Shown: positions 1 to 11,632, counted from the first letter of the stretch. The stretch is DNA of 64,000 bases from Hygrocybe punicea (GCA_963556145.1 OY744462.1:3906001-3970000), one strand, 5' to 3'. Translations and numbers: made by a program. Notes: generated by a model from the letters alone, not told the origin.

Positions 1-3000
1 GCCACCAAAGGGTTCATCATAAACACCACGTGCTTTTGCACACTGAGCACTGATTTTATACATATCTCTGCAAGATAACATTGACACCTCATCAATGAAA
101 ATGTAATCCACACCATCAAGATTGGCACGTACTTGTGCAAGGGAACGAGATGATCCTCCCTGATTAATTCCAAGAATGGAGTGATATGTGGATCCATTTA
201 CAAGGGCAGCAGCACCACCGGTTGGTGCAAGAACCACAAATTGATGATTTTCGTTGTGTTTACCAAAAAAACTAGTCAATGCTTTGATGACTTGTGATTT
301 CCCTGTGCCTGCCATCCCACCAAGATACATGCGTAGCTTATCAGAACCGTTAATCAAGGTAGAGTGATTCGCAATGATATGAAATGCTCTCTTTTGGTCA
401 GTGTTCAACTTGTAATCATTGATAGTTACATCAATAAGATGACGATCAGCTCTGTTTGCAGGAATAAACATATGGTTGATGTATGCTGCATCCACTATCT
501 TGACATCATTATATTGAAAATTTCCCAATTTATTTATGGTTGCTGTGTTTGTTGGTAAATTTTTATTTCTGTCATCGATGATTTCCTTTTTCTTTGCAAG
601 GACTGCAGTTCTCCACAATTTTGCTGATTGTACTACAGGTGGTTCTATAGGTATCAACGGTCCTATATCTGGGGTACCATCAATACAATCATCGAGCCAC
701 CCTGACCTTTTCAAAGTTCTTTCAGCTATCAGCATTTGATCTTTCCTTTTTTGTCCTTTTTGACCAAGTTTCAGGAGTATTTCCGTGTCATTATTGTCTT
801 CATCAATATTGTTGTTGAAGTCGTCGCCATTAAATGCAAATTCAGCATTGTGCATGTCATCCAGTTCATCAAGACCGTTTGAGGTCGCCCATGAATACCT
901 TATATTTGCAGTATTATTCTTCTGACGTTTAGCAGAGAAATCATCTCTTGCATCCAAACATTCATACCGCAGACCAAAGTATTTCATGATCTCTAGTTCT
1001 CTTTTAGAAAACTCGTGGTCTATAAAAGCATTATCCCATGTTTGTAATTTACTTTTGAGTTCTTTGCCACTTCTCCATGGCTTGAAAAACGTTAACATTG
1101 TACAACAATAATATTCTCGATCACCACGGTCAGCCCTTGGCAAAGTGTTCGGAATAAAATTGGGAACTATGAAAGGATCATTCCCTTTCATTTTGGCATG
1201 GTGGGTAAGATATTGTGGATGATTGGAATGTAAAGTATAATCATTTTCAAATTTTGTCAATTTATTAAGATCAACTTCATTTGTTTTATCAGCTATTTCT
1301 GTGCCTGCATGTCTATTCAAACTATCAGGTTTTGGAATTTCATCTATCTCCATGAGTATATCATTATCAACGACATCAGACAAGTTGTCATCACTGGAAT
1401 AGTCAACATTAGTAGGTTCAGTGCAAGAGTCAGACAAATCATCACAGCCTAGATTGTCAAAAATTTGGTTTTGCACTGGTTCTTTTCTGGCCCTTTTGGT
1501 CTTTGTTTTGGTGCGTCTTTTCTTTGGTTCCATAGTGGCAAGACGTATCCAGTCATACAGTGATACATTATCATACAAGGCGGGTCTGAACATATAATTA
1601 TTTACTTTGGAAAGTCCAATGTATGCGTCATTATTCTTACCAATAACAACCTTTTGTGCATTATCTTGGTCTTCACATATATTGGGAATTTCTTCATCAG
1701 ACCATGCACTGATAACCTCTTTAACATAAGATCTCCAAAAGAATGGCACAAATTTATGACTGGTGTAGTGATCAGGATTTCCAAGCACATATAATGAAGC
1801 CATTGGAGCACCAATTTCCATTTTGGAGGTGAGTGAATTGACTATTTGTGTAAACAGCTTTCTGACTTTGTCTTTTCTTTTCAGGTCGCCACCAATCATT
1901 TCGGAATTCTTATCAAAAATACTTTTTATCACTTCAAAAATGCTATAGGTCTTCAAGGAGAATTTTGTAATATAATCTGTTATGTATGCAACTATGGCCT
2001 TTATAGCAGTACCTGATAATAAGCTGGTCACATCAGAATTGCATCGTAGCATATATGTAACTTCAGGTGTCACCGTGTTCATCCAAGGTTCACCATGCTT
2101 GAGGTTGAGAGCACCAGTGTTAGGTTCTACAAAAGTTTGTTGAAAGATATCACGGGGAAATCGTCGTTTACATTCACCTTTCGAATTAAGACAGTATGGC
2201 TTTTTTTTGCCATCATGCCTGTTATGTACATTTAATCGCAATAAAAGATCATCTACAACATCTTGAAACCTTTGCCACCATGTTGATCTTTTGTTGTGAT
2301 ATTGACAATTCATGGAACAATTATATGATGGTGGATCTGGCATGACACATGTTGGTGGTTGATATTCAGGTTTCGACATTGTCTGTTCAATTTTCTGTGA
2401 TACCTCATCTTTAGAACCTGTCATGAATTGTCCTACACACAAACTTTCCAAATATTCCACTAATCTTTTCTGAAAGTCAGAATTTTCACCCATAATTTTG
2501 TCACGTATTTCCTGAGGTGTAAGGCATCCCTTTATCCACAACAGCATATGAAGATGCAAGGTAAGACGTCCTTGTTCCTCTACCGTTGCATAATAACCTG
2601 ATGTGTTTCCATACAGGCCAGGATGAGATTCATTTATTCCTAATATATGTTTGATGAACATTTCAGTAGTAAAGTGAAAAAAGCGGGCTCCAGCAACTGG
2701 ATTGTTTGCAATTAGTTTGTAACAATCCTGGGGTAGACGTAGTTTAGGATAAAACTTTTCTTTGTTGTCAGCATAATATAAGCATAGTGGGTGATTGATG
2801 TCTGCAGGTGCAAAAGTGATAAACCAAGTCGGAGCACCAATATAGGATATCAGAGACCAAATCTCATTTCGCATGTATTTCTTGTTAGTAATTGAACCTT
2901 TGACCTGACCAGCTACGTGATCCAGATCAGAAATGAGTTTATAGCATGCTTTCTCTTCCGATGTATCTGGTTTGACTCTATCACCTCTAGATAATCTCTT

Positions 3001-4449
3001 AGAGAGGTCATCCAAAACAGCTGTATTGATATTCATCAGGCGATCTGCAATATCGTTGAAATTATGTTTATTAGTCAACAAATATCCTCCAGTTGTACTG
3101 TCTTTAATCTGTTCCTGATTAAATGCAATCAGTGGGAAATAGGGATCGGTTTGAAATCTTTTGTCATGGTACATCAGGAGATGTCTTTTGTGCATCATAT
3201 CACTGATGCTTAAAACATCATTGTCTATGCTGCTAATACCACCCAAGCCATATGGAAATAGGCAGGGAAACATCATAGGATATAACTGAGGATTATTAAA
3301 GAACGATTCTGGATTTCTAGCATGGCTTATGGCAAGAACACCACCATGGTCATCTATCAAGTGCTTGGTGGCTCTAGCTATTAATGCTTTTGGACTTGTA
3401 ATATCTAGATCTTCGCCAGTTACACCACTAACAACAAAGGGACAAGGCCCATCTTCAGCACCATCTTCCTCTTCATTGTCAAATGCACTAGTGGCTTCTG
3501 GTTCCTTATTTGTGTCTGCTGGTCGATATGCAACCACAACAGGAATTCCATGATCTGGATATTGTGCTAGATTTTCATAGGAGATATCTAAATCATAGTA
3601 ATCCATGTGATTCAATTTCAGCCATTCTAAAGCTGCAGAAACTCGCCTTCGGCGAACCAATAAAGGCGTTCGCTCCATGTCTTCTGGAGTTGGTCTGGCA
3701 GGACCAGTGAAAATAAACGCTAGCACTTCATCAAGTTCTTTAATTGTTGGAGGCAACCGTTGATATATCTTTGGTGTTGGGTTTTGAAACATGATGGCAT
3801 TTGCTTTCATTTTATGCATCCCAGAGGAGACACGAACAATACATTTGTTGTGACGAACACGGGCAATCAAAAGTTGTTCAGCAAATGTTAGATTTTGAAG
3901 TTGTGCAGGAATTCTTCCCATCCAAAGTCCATTTGCCAAAGCATATTTGGGAGTTTGGCCTTTATTCAGACTGAGCACACATGGTTTGCATATCCATTTA
4001 CATGTGTCATCTAGCACTGGACCTTTGATATCCTCTATTGGATCAGAACAATGATATCGTTCACATCTTGTGATTCCCATATTGTCTCTAGTTAATATTT
4101 TTAGATTAACCTTCGTCTTTGACAATAAAGACATGTTTTTCAATGCAACCAATTGACCACATACAGCACACCCACTTTCTTGGAAACATTCAGGTGATGT
4201 ATCTCTGCACCAGTTGCTGATTATGGTTTCCTTCAATTCAATAGATGGAGGAGGAGGAGGAAATAATTGCTCATCTGACTTGTCCAATTCTTCTTTCATT
4301 TGAGCCTGAGTTTCTTCTTTGCCGCACTCATATGTTTCTGTCATTTTTTGTCTTCTGTACCACTGTTTACACAGGTCTTTATGTGATTTAATATCATGCA
4401 CATGAAAAATAGAAACATGAGTATTACAAGCTGAACAATTATGCCTCAT
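1..4449 (-). CDS. Helitron Rep-helicase, 3' end outside window
   Basis: One open frame covers every codon from 4482 down to the left edge. The first Met after the in-frame TGA at 4483-4485 is at 4449, giving 1483 visible residues. A Cys/His-rich finger lies at the N-terminus (about residues 4-30). The HUH nickase motif reads TLHLHMLLW (His about 632-634), and the paired tyrosines of the Rep domain follow in AYITDYITK (Tyr about 822 and 826). A PIF1-type helicase then begins, with Walker A GGMAGTGKS (about 1375-1385) and Walker B IFIDEVSML (about 1450); the rest lies left of base 1. This order is that of rolling-circle Helitron transposases, which nick and unwind DNA to move the element. Long uninterrupted coding suggests a young copy, but the upstream TGA may have cut off its N-terminus. 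Family certain; activity unknown. Confidence 0.93.
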   Translation of the reverse strand, partial: MRHNCSACNTHVSIFHVHDIKSHKDLCKQWYRRQKMTETYECGKEETQAQMKEELDKSDEQLFPPPPPSIELKETIISNWCRDTSPECFQESGCAVCGQLVALKNMSLLSKTKVNLKILTRDNMGITRCERYHCSDPIEDIKGPVLDDTCKWICKPCVLSLNKGQTPKYALANGLWMGRIPAQLQNLTFAEQLLIARVRHNKCIVRVSSGMHKMKANAIMFQNPTPKIYQRLPPTIKELDEVLAFIFTGPARPTPEDMERTPLLVRRRRVSAALEWLKLNHMDYYDLDISYENLAQYPDHGIPVVVAYRPADTNKEPEATSAFDNEEEDGAEDGPCPFVVSGVTGEDLDITSPKALIARATKHLIDDHGGVLAISHARNPESFFNNPQLYPMMFPCLFPYGLGGISSIDNDVLSISDMMHKRHLLMYHDKRFQTDPYFPLIAFNQEQIKDSTTGGYLLTNKHNFNDIADRLMNINTAVLDDLSKRLSRGDRVKPDTSEEKACYKLISDLDHVAGQVKGSITNKKYMRNEIWSLISYIGAPTWFITFAPADINHPLCLYYADNKEKFYPKLRLPQDCYKLIANNPVAGARFFHFTTEMFIKHILGINESHPGLYGNTSGYYATVEEQGRLTLHLHMLLWIKGCLTPQEIRDKIMGENSDFQKRLVEYLESLCVGQFMTGSKDEVSQKIEQTMSKPEYQPPTCVMPDPPSYNCSMNCQYHNKRSTWWQRFQDVVDDLLLRLNVHNRHDGKKKPYCLNSKGECKRRFPRDIFQQTFVEPNTGALNLKHGEPWMNTVTPEVTYMLRCNSDVTSLLSGTAIKAIVAYITDYITKFSLKTYSIFEVIKSIFDKNSEMIGGDLKRKDKVRKLFTQIVNSLTSKMEIGAPMASLYVLGNPDHYTSHKFVPFFWRSYVKEVISAWSDEEIPNICEDQDNAQKVVIGKNNDAYIGLSKVNNYMFRPALYDNVSLYDWIRLATMEPKKRRTKTKTKRARKEPVQNQIFDNLGCDDLSDSCTEPTNVDYSSDDNLSDVVDNDILMEIDEIPKPDSLNRHAGTEIADKTNEVDLNKLTKFENDYTLHSNHPQYLTHHAKMKGNDPFIVPNFIPNTLPRADRGDREYYCCTMLTFFKPWRSGKELKSKLQTWDNAFIDHEFSKRELEIMKYFGLRYECLDARDDFSAKRQKNNTANIRYSWATSNGLDELDDMHNAEFAFNGDDFNNNIDEDNNDTEILLKLGQKGQKRKDQMLIAERTLKRSGWLDDCIDGTPDIGPLIPIEPPVVQSAKLWRTAVLAKKKEIIDDRNKNLPTNTATINKLGNFQYNDVKIVDAAYINHMFIPANRADRHLIDVTINDYKLNTDQKRAFHIIANHSTLINGSDKLRMYLGGMAGTGKSQVIKALTSFFGKHNENHQFVVLAPTGGAAALVNGSTYHSILGINQGGSSRSLAQVRANLDGVDYIFIDEVSMLSCRDMYKISAQCAKARGVYDEPFGG

Positions 4450-4482
4450 TAATGCCACAGATAGATCTTGTCCATGTAATCT

Positions 4483-5424
4483 TCATAATGTCTTTGACAA
4501 ATATATACCATGTATTGTTGTTATTTCACCAATATCCTTCACTGTCAAATTTGGCAGAAGTTCATGTAAAGGCATTTTAACACATGCATATGTTTTTCTA
4601 TCTTCATATAAAGTGTTGGCTGTTTGTTCATCAATATGCCCCACATATTCGAATAATATATCAGAATCATGGTTGATATTATTAGACGGTAGCATAAAAG
4701 ATTGAAGAAAGCTAAACTTGAATGTTGGTATTCGTTTACCACCACCAATGTAGTCATATCTATGAACGAAATTTATATATAAAGATTTAAACAAGTGTCC
4801 GAATAAATTCAAATTGAACACAATTATGTTTGAACGGCTATGCCGTATTATGAAACATAGTGTGGTCCACAGCAACGTTGCATGTGATAGAGAACTAGTA
4901 ATACAATGAAACAAATATGATCTGAAATCATGTCGTCTCAATAGCGATCGCATGAGCAATGCTTTGATCATTTTACAACGACATTGGACAGTGATAGGTT
5001 TGAGAAGACAATACAAAGCACAGAGATATTTAGGAGGTAAGAAATATGTTCTGGCATATTGAATAGAACGTATTCGCATTTTGAAGGCGCTATTTTTAAA
5101 TGTAGTCCAAACGAATAATGGATCGACTGTCAAGTTATCTTTTGTTTCTTTTGTTATTCCAATGATCTTTACATATAGTGTTGCATTTATTTGCATCAAT
5201 ATTGTTGCATCGCCCTGATCTGGGGCCAACTCATGTTCTATGAGTTTTCTTTGAAAAACACCCAATTCTTGGGTCAAGGTCGATATCACAGGACAGGAAA
5301 TTGGTTCAGGAGAGATATACATAAGTTTGTCTTGGCATAGTTGTGGAAATAATGTTGCATTTGCAAGGAAATATAGATAAGTCAAACATGCAATGCAGAC
5401 ACGGATGATGTTGTGGGGATTCAT
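4483..5424 (-). pseudogene. N-terminal part of Helitron protein, ended by TGA
   Basis: A 313-residue reading frame ends at TGA 4483-4485 in exactly the same frame as the Helitron protein that follows. The residues on both sides read as one sequence (ending GEITTIHGIYLSKTL, then RLHGQDLSVAL), so I infer one original frame with one nonsense change, probably CGA to TGA. The first 200 residues are rich in hydrophobic and basic residues and match nothing I recognise. The last 80 (with CVKMPLHELLPNLTVKDIG) resemble the leader seen before the finger in agaric Helitron proteins, from memory. An alternative is a fortuitous frame with the true start at 4449. Confidence 0.5.
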
Positions 5425-6403
5425 GAGGATTTGTGACAGTAAGAGGAAACACCGCCCATTTAACTAGTCAAGTGGTTCGGATCATGAATAACAATTAACA
5501 CAATGGGATTGATCATATGACATTATATTATTTGTAAGCTTTTCCCAAAACACCATAAGGCGTGCCTGAATCTTTAGAAATCTGTGTTTACTTTTTTTAT
5601 TCCATTCTATGTTCCTGTGACATGCCTTGATACAGGCCAAAAATGCATCTGTATCATGAATAGCTGCCTTACGATCTTATTAGGGGTCTGGCTGACAAGA
5701 CATTGATCCAACCAACTGAGACAAAACAGGTATTGAAGTTGAACAACCAGGCTGTTTGACAACTGTGCATATTTGACAATTACTTGGTAATTCGTGGAAA
5801 TTATCATTGCTCTTCATCCTTGTCAGAAATACATTGTCATTTTTATGGAGCTGTACGTATCATTCCCACACAAGTATACTGTATTATTCCGGTACCAAAT
5901 AGTCATAGCTCCCCTTGGAGTGACAGCTATATCTTCCACTACAAGAGGGGGTTTTGTTACTCTTGTATCATTGTATCCTCATTTAATAGGTCCATAAAGT
6001 TCGCGATTCTGTTTTCTTACATATATTCAATTTTAATTTTCGTTAGCCCGAACCTAAGTCATCTCAGGTTGTCCTTCTCAGGTTGAGTGAGTCGGTAGTT
6101 GTACTATGAACTGAACTGAAAGTAATGCATTCACCAGGATATATTTTAGACAAACAGATTTTCAGTCAACAAGATTGATGCCTTACGTTGTATCTATGCT
6201 TACTATCATGCTCAATTCTTATGGTCATACAGTAACACAAGTCATTTTTAACAGAGCAAAAAGAAGTACATATATAGACACTGTAGCGATGTATGAGGAG
6301 GACATTTGAGGGCACATGTTTCCAGAAATCAACGACTGGGATAAAGTCTTTTTAGTCAAATATAATGAATACTCCACAAAAAGAAGGACTTACTCCTCTG
6401 AAA
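5425..6403. other. non-coding stretch, Helitron 5' flank
   Basis: No convincing coding frame. The 5' terminus of the minus-strand Helitron should lie here, but I could not fix the TC end by eye. Short frames at 5607-6086 lack family features and introns and look accidental. Confidence 0.4.
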
Positions 6404-8326
6404 TTAAGGCCCGGGATCCAGTTTGGATGTCGACAGCTTGGGAGATGAAGGCCTCGTTTGGCTCGGAGGAATCGAGAGTAGGATTTCGGGTGGAACGATG
6501 TTGCTCCAATCCACGTCCATCGATGAAGTGCTGGGCTCCACAGGGGTCGATGATTGGTGGCGTGACGATGCACGCGTATTGGGACGGAATCCTAGGACGT
6601 TAAGAAGATCAGAATTGGAATAGATACAGACATGTGATGTTGAAACACATACCCGGAGTCGGTGACTTCTTCGGTGGCTTCACCAGTTTGAGCTTCTCTG
6701 CAATAATGCCCGCTTGCTCCAAAGCGACATCTAGCTTCCTCCTCTTTGTTATCTCGCCGTCCTCGTGATCACTGCTGAGAGACTCTTGTTTTGGTTCGGG
6801 AGGTCCATCGTCGTTGTGCATGATTGCATCATGATCGACATCCAACAACCCGACCCACTCTGTTCCTACAGCGTCGAACTTCGGGGATTCCAGTGGAACA
6901 TCAACCGGCTCGGAGGAGATGGGTAGTTTAACTTCCACTGTCAATTTTTCGGATTCTGATTTCTTGGATCCGCGCGACGGCCCAATTTCGACAGCGACTG
7001 CGATATGTCAGTGCATTAATCATAGCAACGTGAGCAACGTACGCATTTGAGCCTTGGACCGCTTCTTCTTTACCGGGGCTAAGTCTTCCTCCATCTTTAC
7101 GTCATCTATACATGAATAAATGTGTTGGATTATCGTTTTGATATTCGGAATTCAATAACTCACTGTCATCGTCGTCCTCGGCTTTGGACTTGATTGTGCG
7201 TTCTGTCATGAAGAAGGGTTTTCATGTATGACAATCACAGACAATGAAAGTACTTACTGGACTTGGGTTTGGGCTTGGGCTTCTTTTTGTCCTTCTCGGA
7301 CGAATTGTCTGCGCCACCTGAATATTCAGTACATCTATACACCGGTATGGTAGAAAATTTGTACAAACCAGCGGAAGATGTCTTCTGTTTTTTGACCGAT
7401 TTTGACTTGGCTTTGCCCTTGCCCTTGCCCTCGGGAACCAGCTCCTCTGCAAATGTATTATATCATTAGCACAATCACATATGTAATTCTAGATCATACC
7501 TTCATCATCGTCCGCCACATCGGCATCGACGAGGACACTATTGTCCTTTACACCAAGCAATAACCTGACCGATTATTTCGAGCTTTGTGGCGTCCGGAAG
7601 CCCACCGAACGACCAATTTGCAGAGGTTCCGCTGTGCCATGCTGGCACAGATTCGTCGTATTTCGCCCAATCCATGATGCCAGACGTCATAATCCATTTG
7701 TCTGCCAATGCGTATATATACTCACCGAGGTCCTCTGGCATGCTCTCGGTGCTAACAGCGCCATGTTGAATTAATGCCGATGGAGAATGCTTGCCGACAT
7801 AAAACTCTTTGAGGAGCCAATCGTCGAAGATCGTGCTTCGCCAGTCACGGGTAACCTCGTTGGCGCGTTTTGTGACCAAAACCTCTGCCCAAATTTCGTC
7901 CATGACGGTGTCAGTATACTTGAGGTAATCCCGAAGTAAATCAGTCCCTTCCTTATTGTTTTTGACGTAGTCCGGCGAGTAGTTGGGTGCCTTGTTGTAT
8001 GCGATGGCTGCTGTCGCGTAGATGTACATATCCATTTGATAAATCAAGCGATGGAGCGGTTCCTCCTATCGTTCGGGGATTTCGCGCCATAACTCACCTC
8101 GGGCGGTGGCATCGTGGGGGTGTGTCTTCAGTACATAGAGATTATGAGAAAATACGGGAATGGTGCCGGATTCCTTGTTGGGTGCCGGAATCTTGGGCGG
8201 GACCATGTACTGGATTTGGAAGATGCGATGTAGCTCCTGCAGCTTTTTGGGCGGCGCATCAGGCCAGTACTTGAAGGCGGCGGGATTGACAGCGGGAGTC
8301 GAGGTTTTGACGACTGGCAAGGACAT
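6404..8326 (-). pseudogene. uncharacterised fungal gene with Lys-rich tail, two lesions
   Basis: Start ATG 8326-8324 (MSLPVVKTSTPA). Exons by GT-AG and frame: 8326-7500, 7446-7369, 7317-7258, 7202-7164, 7105-7043, 6997-6653, 6591-6404, ending TAA. The product would be about 530 residues: a folded N-terminal 250 residues (motif KYWPDAPPKKLQELHRIFQI, then PEDLGEYIYALADKWI) followed by a charged low-complexity tail (KGKGKAKSKS, DKKKPKPKPKS, DDDDNDVKMEED) typical of nuclear proteins. Two defects lie in exon 1: an in-frame TAG at 8066-8068 between IPER and EEPLHRLIYQ, and a one-base frame change near 7550-7570 before LLGVKDNSVLVDAD. No GT-AG intron removes the TAG; a short intron might explain the second. 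It is divergent from the 9569 gene. Function unknown. Confidence 0.6.
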
Positions 8327-8700
8327 GGTAGATGAAATAAAAGTTTTTTGGTCGACGTGTGAGGCGATTTGAGAGCAAAAGAAAAGGGCGGATTTATTAC
8401 TCAACGCTCCAGACTATGAATACAGATGTCACGACCACGTGACCAGATCAATCGCCACATGTTCGACCTCATGTTCGGCTTCTTTGCATGCATAAACAAC
8501 AGATCTATTTATTTATGTTTTTGATGTGGCTCGAGCTTAGAAGTTGTCCAAAGCTAGTAATTGCACACAGAAAACCGACATGTGCAGCATATGGAATATT
8601 TTTCAGTTGGTAAGGCGATAAATCGAGTTAATTCGTTCGATGAATATTCACGGACTGGTCCGTTGACGGAAAAGCACAACAAGTCTGACTTGTTGGATGG
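8327..8700. promoter_or_regulatory. divergent intergenic region, left part
   Basis: Sequence between the minus gene starting at 8326 and the palindromic array. No gene seen; it should hold the minus gene's promoter, but no motif could be assigned. Confidence 0.3.
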
Positions 8701-8704
8701 ATGT

Positions 8705-9345
8705 AGAAGGACTAGATATACTACAACAAACATGTTGTTTGGTGTGTTCGGTCACCGGACATGTTTGGTGGATGTCAATGTACGACTAGATATACTACAC
8801 CGAACACATCGAACATGTTCGGTGTGTTCGGTGGAGATGTTCGGTGGATGTCAACCAACGGTTGTGACCGGATATACCACACCGACATGTTCGATGTGTT
8901 CGGTGGAGATGTTCGGTGGATGTCAACCAACGGTTGTGACTGGATATACCACACCGAACACATCGAACATGTTCGGTGTGTTCGGTGGACATGTTCGGTC
9001 AACGTTGGTGAACCAATATTACCAGATATATGACGCCGAACAAATCAAACATGTTCTATGTGTTCGGTGTGGTATATCTAGTAATATTGGTTCACCAACG
9101 TTGACCGAACATGTCCACTAAACACACCGAACATGTTCGATGTGTTCGGTGTGGTATATCCGGTCACAACCGTTGGTTGACATCCACCAAACATCTCCAC
9201 CGAACACACCGAACATGTTCGATGTGTTCGGTGTAGTATATCTCCTCATAATGGTTGGTTGACATCCACCGAACATCTCCACCGAACACACCGAACACGT
9301 CCGATCTGTTCGGTGGATATTGCTCTTTCAAGACATTTAAATGAT
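8705..9345. repeat. large palindromic array of CACCGAACA-type units
   Basis: Near-perfect inverted repeat centred between 9051 and 9052 (core AACATGTT). For example, 9001-9022 is the exact reverse complement of 9081-9102. Each arm holds two to three copies of a roughly 100 bp module with core motifs ATGTTCGGTGTGTTCGGTGG and GGATGTCAACCAACGGTTG, and each module is itself a smaller palindrome around CGAACATGTTCG. Reading frames here are by-products of the repeat. It lies between two divergent genes (8326 and 9569), so it could affect both promoters or form hairpins or cruciforms. No similarity to a known transposon end was recognised. Confidence 0.9.
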
Positions 9346-9568
9346 TCCATTGCTGATCAACGTGTTTGGCACGTGTTCGTTGTTTTATCATTGCCACTCT
9401 TGTCAGGTGAGATAATTCCGACGTCTTATAATTAGAAGGTTTGTGGAATCGTCACCACCCGCTATCAACCACCCTGAAAGTAATCAATCATTAAGGTATT
9501 GATGTATTAATGATATCTGTGTCTGTTCCTCATACCACCCATCCGAAATCCTGCCTAGGTCCACAAAC

Positions 9569-11391
9569 ATGCCATATAAGAAGGAACTTGGTTATGAACT
9601 TTGCATGCACATCTGCCCTGGTCGAAAATGCGACTCTCCAAAAACGAAATGTCTTTTGTGGAAGAAGGAAGGCAACTCCTGCCAAAGACATGTCGGATCC
9701 GCACACCAACATCCCAAATGCGTTTCGTCTGAAATTTGTCCGCAGTCGGTATGTCTTGGTCGCAACATACGTGAAAATTCGCAGGGTGTCCGCAATGCGA
9801 CGGCCGCGGAACTCAATCTCCTTCCACGCAAAAGGCTATCATCCGACTCTGAGATGGAAACATCATCTGACTGTGAAACGGAACCGCCAACCACCGTAAG
9901 CAACAATGAACGCCGTATAACCACATTAAGCAACAATGACAGCCATGTTTTCAAAATCCTTTTTATCCTTGACCCAACGACTCGTATCACGAGCAAAGCC
10001 GCAGCCATTAACGATCTTGCATTCGTCACCACGACCATATCCGACATCGAACTCGATACCATTGCCCATCTTGATGGTTACGTCCATATCATCAAGTCAT
10101 ACAAGAGTCGCTATTCAGCATGTATTCAAGAATGGGTAATGTCTATTGTTTAATTTGTGGATTGTTGATACTGAAACGTATTTCACAACAAACAGGTTTA
10201 TATCGGAATGCGACTACATCATAAGGATGGAGCCCGGCGCTTCAATGTCAAATACATATTTTGGCCCGAGTTCCTTCATGCAATACTTCGCCATCAAGAC
10301 AAAGGCGATATGTGGCAAAAGTTCGCATCGGCAGATTGTGTATTTGGTGGTGTGGATATGGGAATGTCATACATGTAAGATTGACATCGCTTTAATTAAT
10401 TCTGCTCCATTTTCGCTGCATTATACTGATGTCTTGACAGCGGTAACCAATACGGATTGACACTGGAAAATGTGTCGATTTTCATGACTGGCATGGACGA
10501 ACTCTGTCGAACGGCACACATCTGGCCGCTTCCGAAGCAGATGAACACGGTCCATTCAAAATGGATACAAAATCAAAACTTGCTTCATGTCGCTTTGAAT
10601 GTAACGCATATGATACGCCCTCAAGCAAAATTATTAAACGATGGCGACCAATTCCCACCGAATATTGTCTTGAAACGGACACACAGCGACACCGGTCATC
10701 ACGTCCTATTACCTGGCGACGCCAAGCGAAATTGGGAATACATGCGCAATAACTGTGAGGTTCCAGGTTCACGTTGGTTTGGGCAAACGTACATCGAACC
10801 ACTGAGTAAGATGGGCGAATGGCGTGTGTTTCTAGTTGGTGGAAAGGTCGTGTATACGGTGCACACCCTGTACAACAAGGAAAGCAAGTCCTGGAAGTGG
10901 GATATCGTCTCAAGTTTCTATACCTTGGATGAGTTAAGGTGAGTGCCCTTCATTTTCACTTGTCATATCATATGCATGATTGTCTTAACTTTGTCAGAAT
11001 ATTTCAAACACAGGGGACTCTATTGAAGACGGTGGCGTGCAATCCGGACAGGGGCGCCATTTCTATTCGAGAGCAAGGCAGAAACGAGTTCTTCGACTTT
11101 GTCCAAAAGACCTACGAAGGGCTTTATGCGATAGAGTCCAATATGGTTGGTGGAAAACCATCGATGAGTGTTTTTTGCCGTATGGACATATCGCTCATTG
11201 TGGATTCCAAAACGGATACTGTGTCCTATTTCGTGAACGAGGTGGAACGTTATCACACATGCAGCCTCTGGTCGAACATGAAGTCAGGTCCGAAATCCGT
11301 TCGAGCACCCATTGGCTCATTAGCAGACACTTTTGCAGGGGTTTTCTATAAATGGTTGATTGACATCAAAGGTCCATACTCATATTTGTAA
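9569..11391 (+). CDS. uncharacterised fungal protein, ATP-grasp-like C-terminal half
   Basis: Four exons, 9569-10135, 10196-10374, 10441-10938, 10998-11391, join in frame to 545 residues. The N-terminus is Cys/His-rich (CPGRKCDSPKTKCLLWKKEG, then CQRHVGSAHQHPKC) and may bind zinc. After an acidic linker, the C-terminal half resembles the ATP-grasp fold: VLKRTHSDTGHHVLLPGD fits the nucleotide-binding Lys strand, GEWRVFLVGGKVVYTVHT the adenine-side strand, and a later FCRMDISL...YFVNEVER the Asp and Asn/Glu metal ligands. ATP-grasp enzymes ligate a carboxylate to an amine or thiol using ATP; substrate unknown. The assignment rests on motifs only. The gene has no lesion. Start chosen as the first Met giving the Cys-rich segment. 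Confidence 0.75.
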
Positions 11392-11478
11392 TATTATCTG
11401 TACAGTCAATGGATCGGTTCGCGTTTATTTCACAAAACAGACATAAGATACAAATATAAATGATGCTAAGTGGAGCAA

Positions 11479-11632
11479 TCATTTCGGCACTCCCAAGACC
11501 ATGACCCATTGCACATTGAGTGAAATGCTCTTCATCATGTCATCTACACGCTTGAATGTATTGATGGTGTGTCCAACAACGACACAGGATCCTGCAGGGA
11601 TATTGTGCGGGAAGATGGGTAGTTGCGGTATT
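11479..11632 (-). pseudogene. stray copy of the last exon of the 11854-13874 gene
   Basis: Minus-strand translation gives IPQLPIFPHNIPAGSCVVVG, then TINTFKR and SLNVQWVMVLGVPK and a TGA at 11479-11481. This matches the terminal exon of the neighbouring gene (QLPHFPGDVPAESCVVVSHT, then SLNVQWVMVLGISH) through nearly its whole C-terminus. No upstream exons accompany it, so it looks like a tandem-duplication remnant or an alternative last exon. Confidence 0.75.

Noticed and set aside
8561..9121. 186-codon plus frame and overlapping minus frames
   Set aside because: Composed entirely of the palindromic repeat; the repeated CSVEMFGG pattern is a repeat translation.
8705..9345. CRISPR-like array
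   Set aside because: Repeats are symmetric modules in opposite orientations, not equal repeats with unique spacers, and the genome is eukaryotic.
10482..10913. 143-codon minus frame
   Set aside because: Antisense to an exon of the 9569-11391 gene, whose reading is supported by splice sites and motifs.
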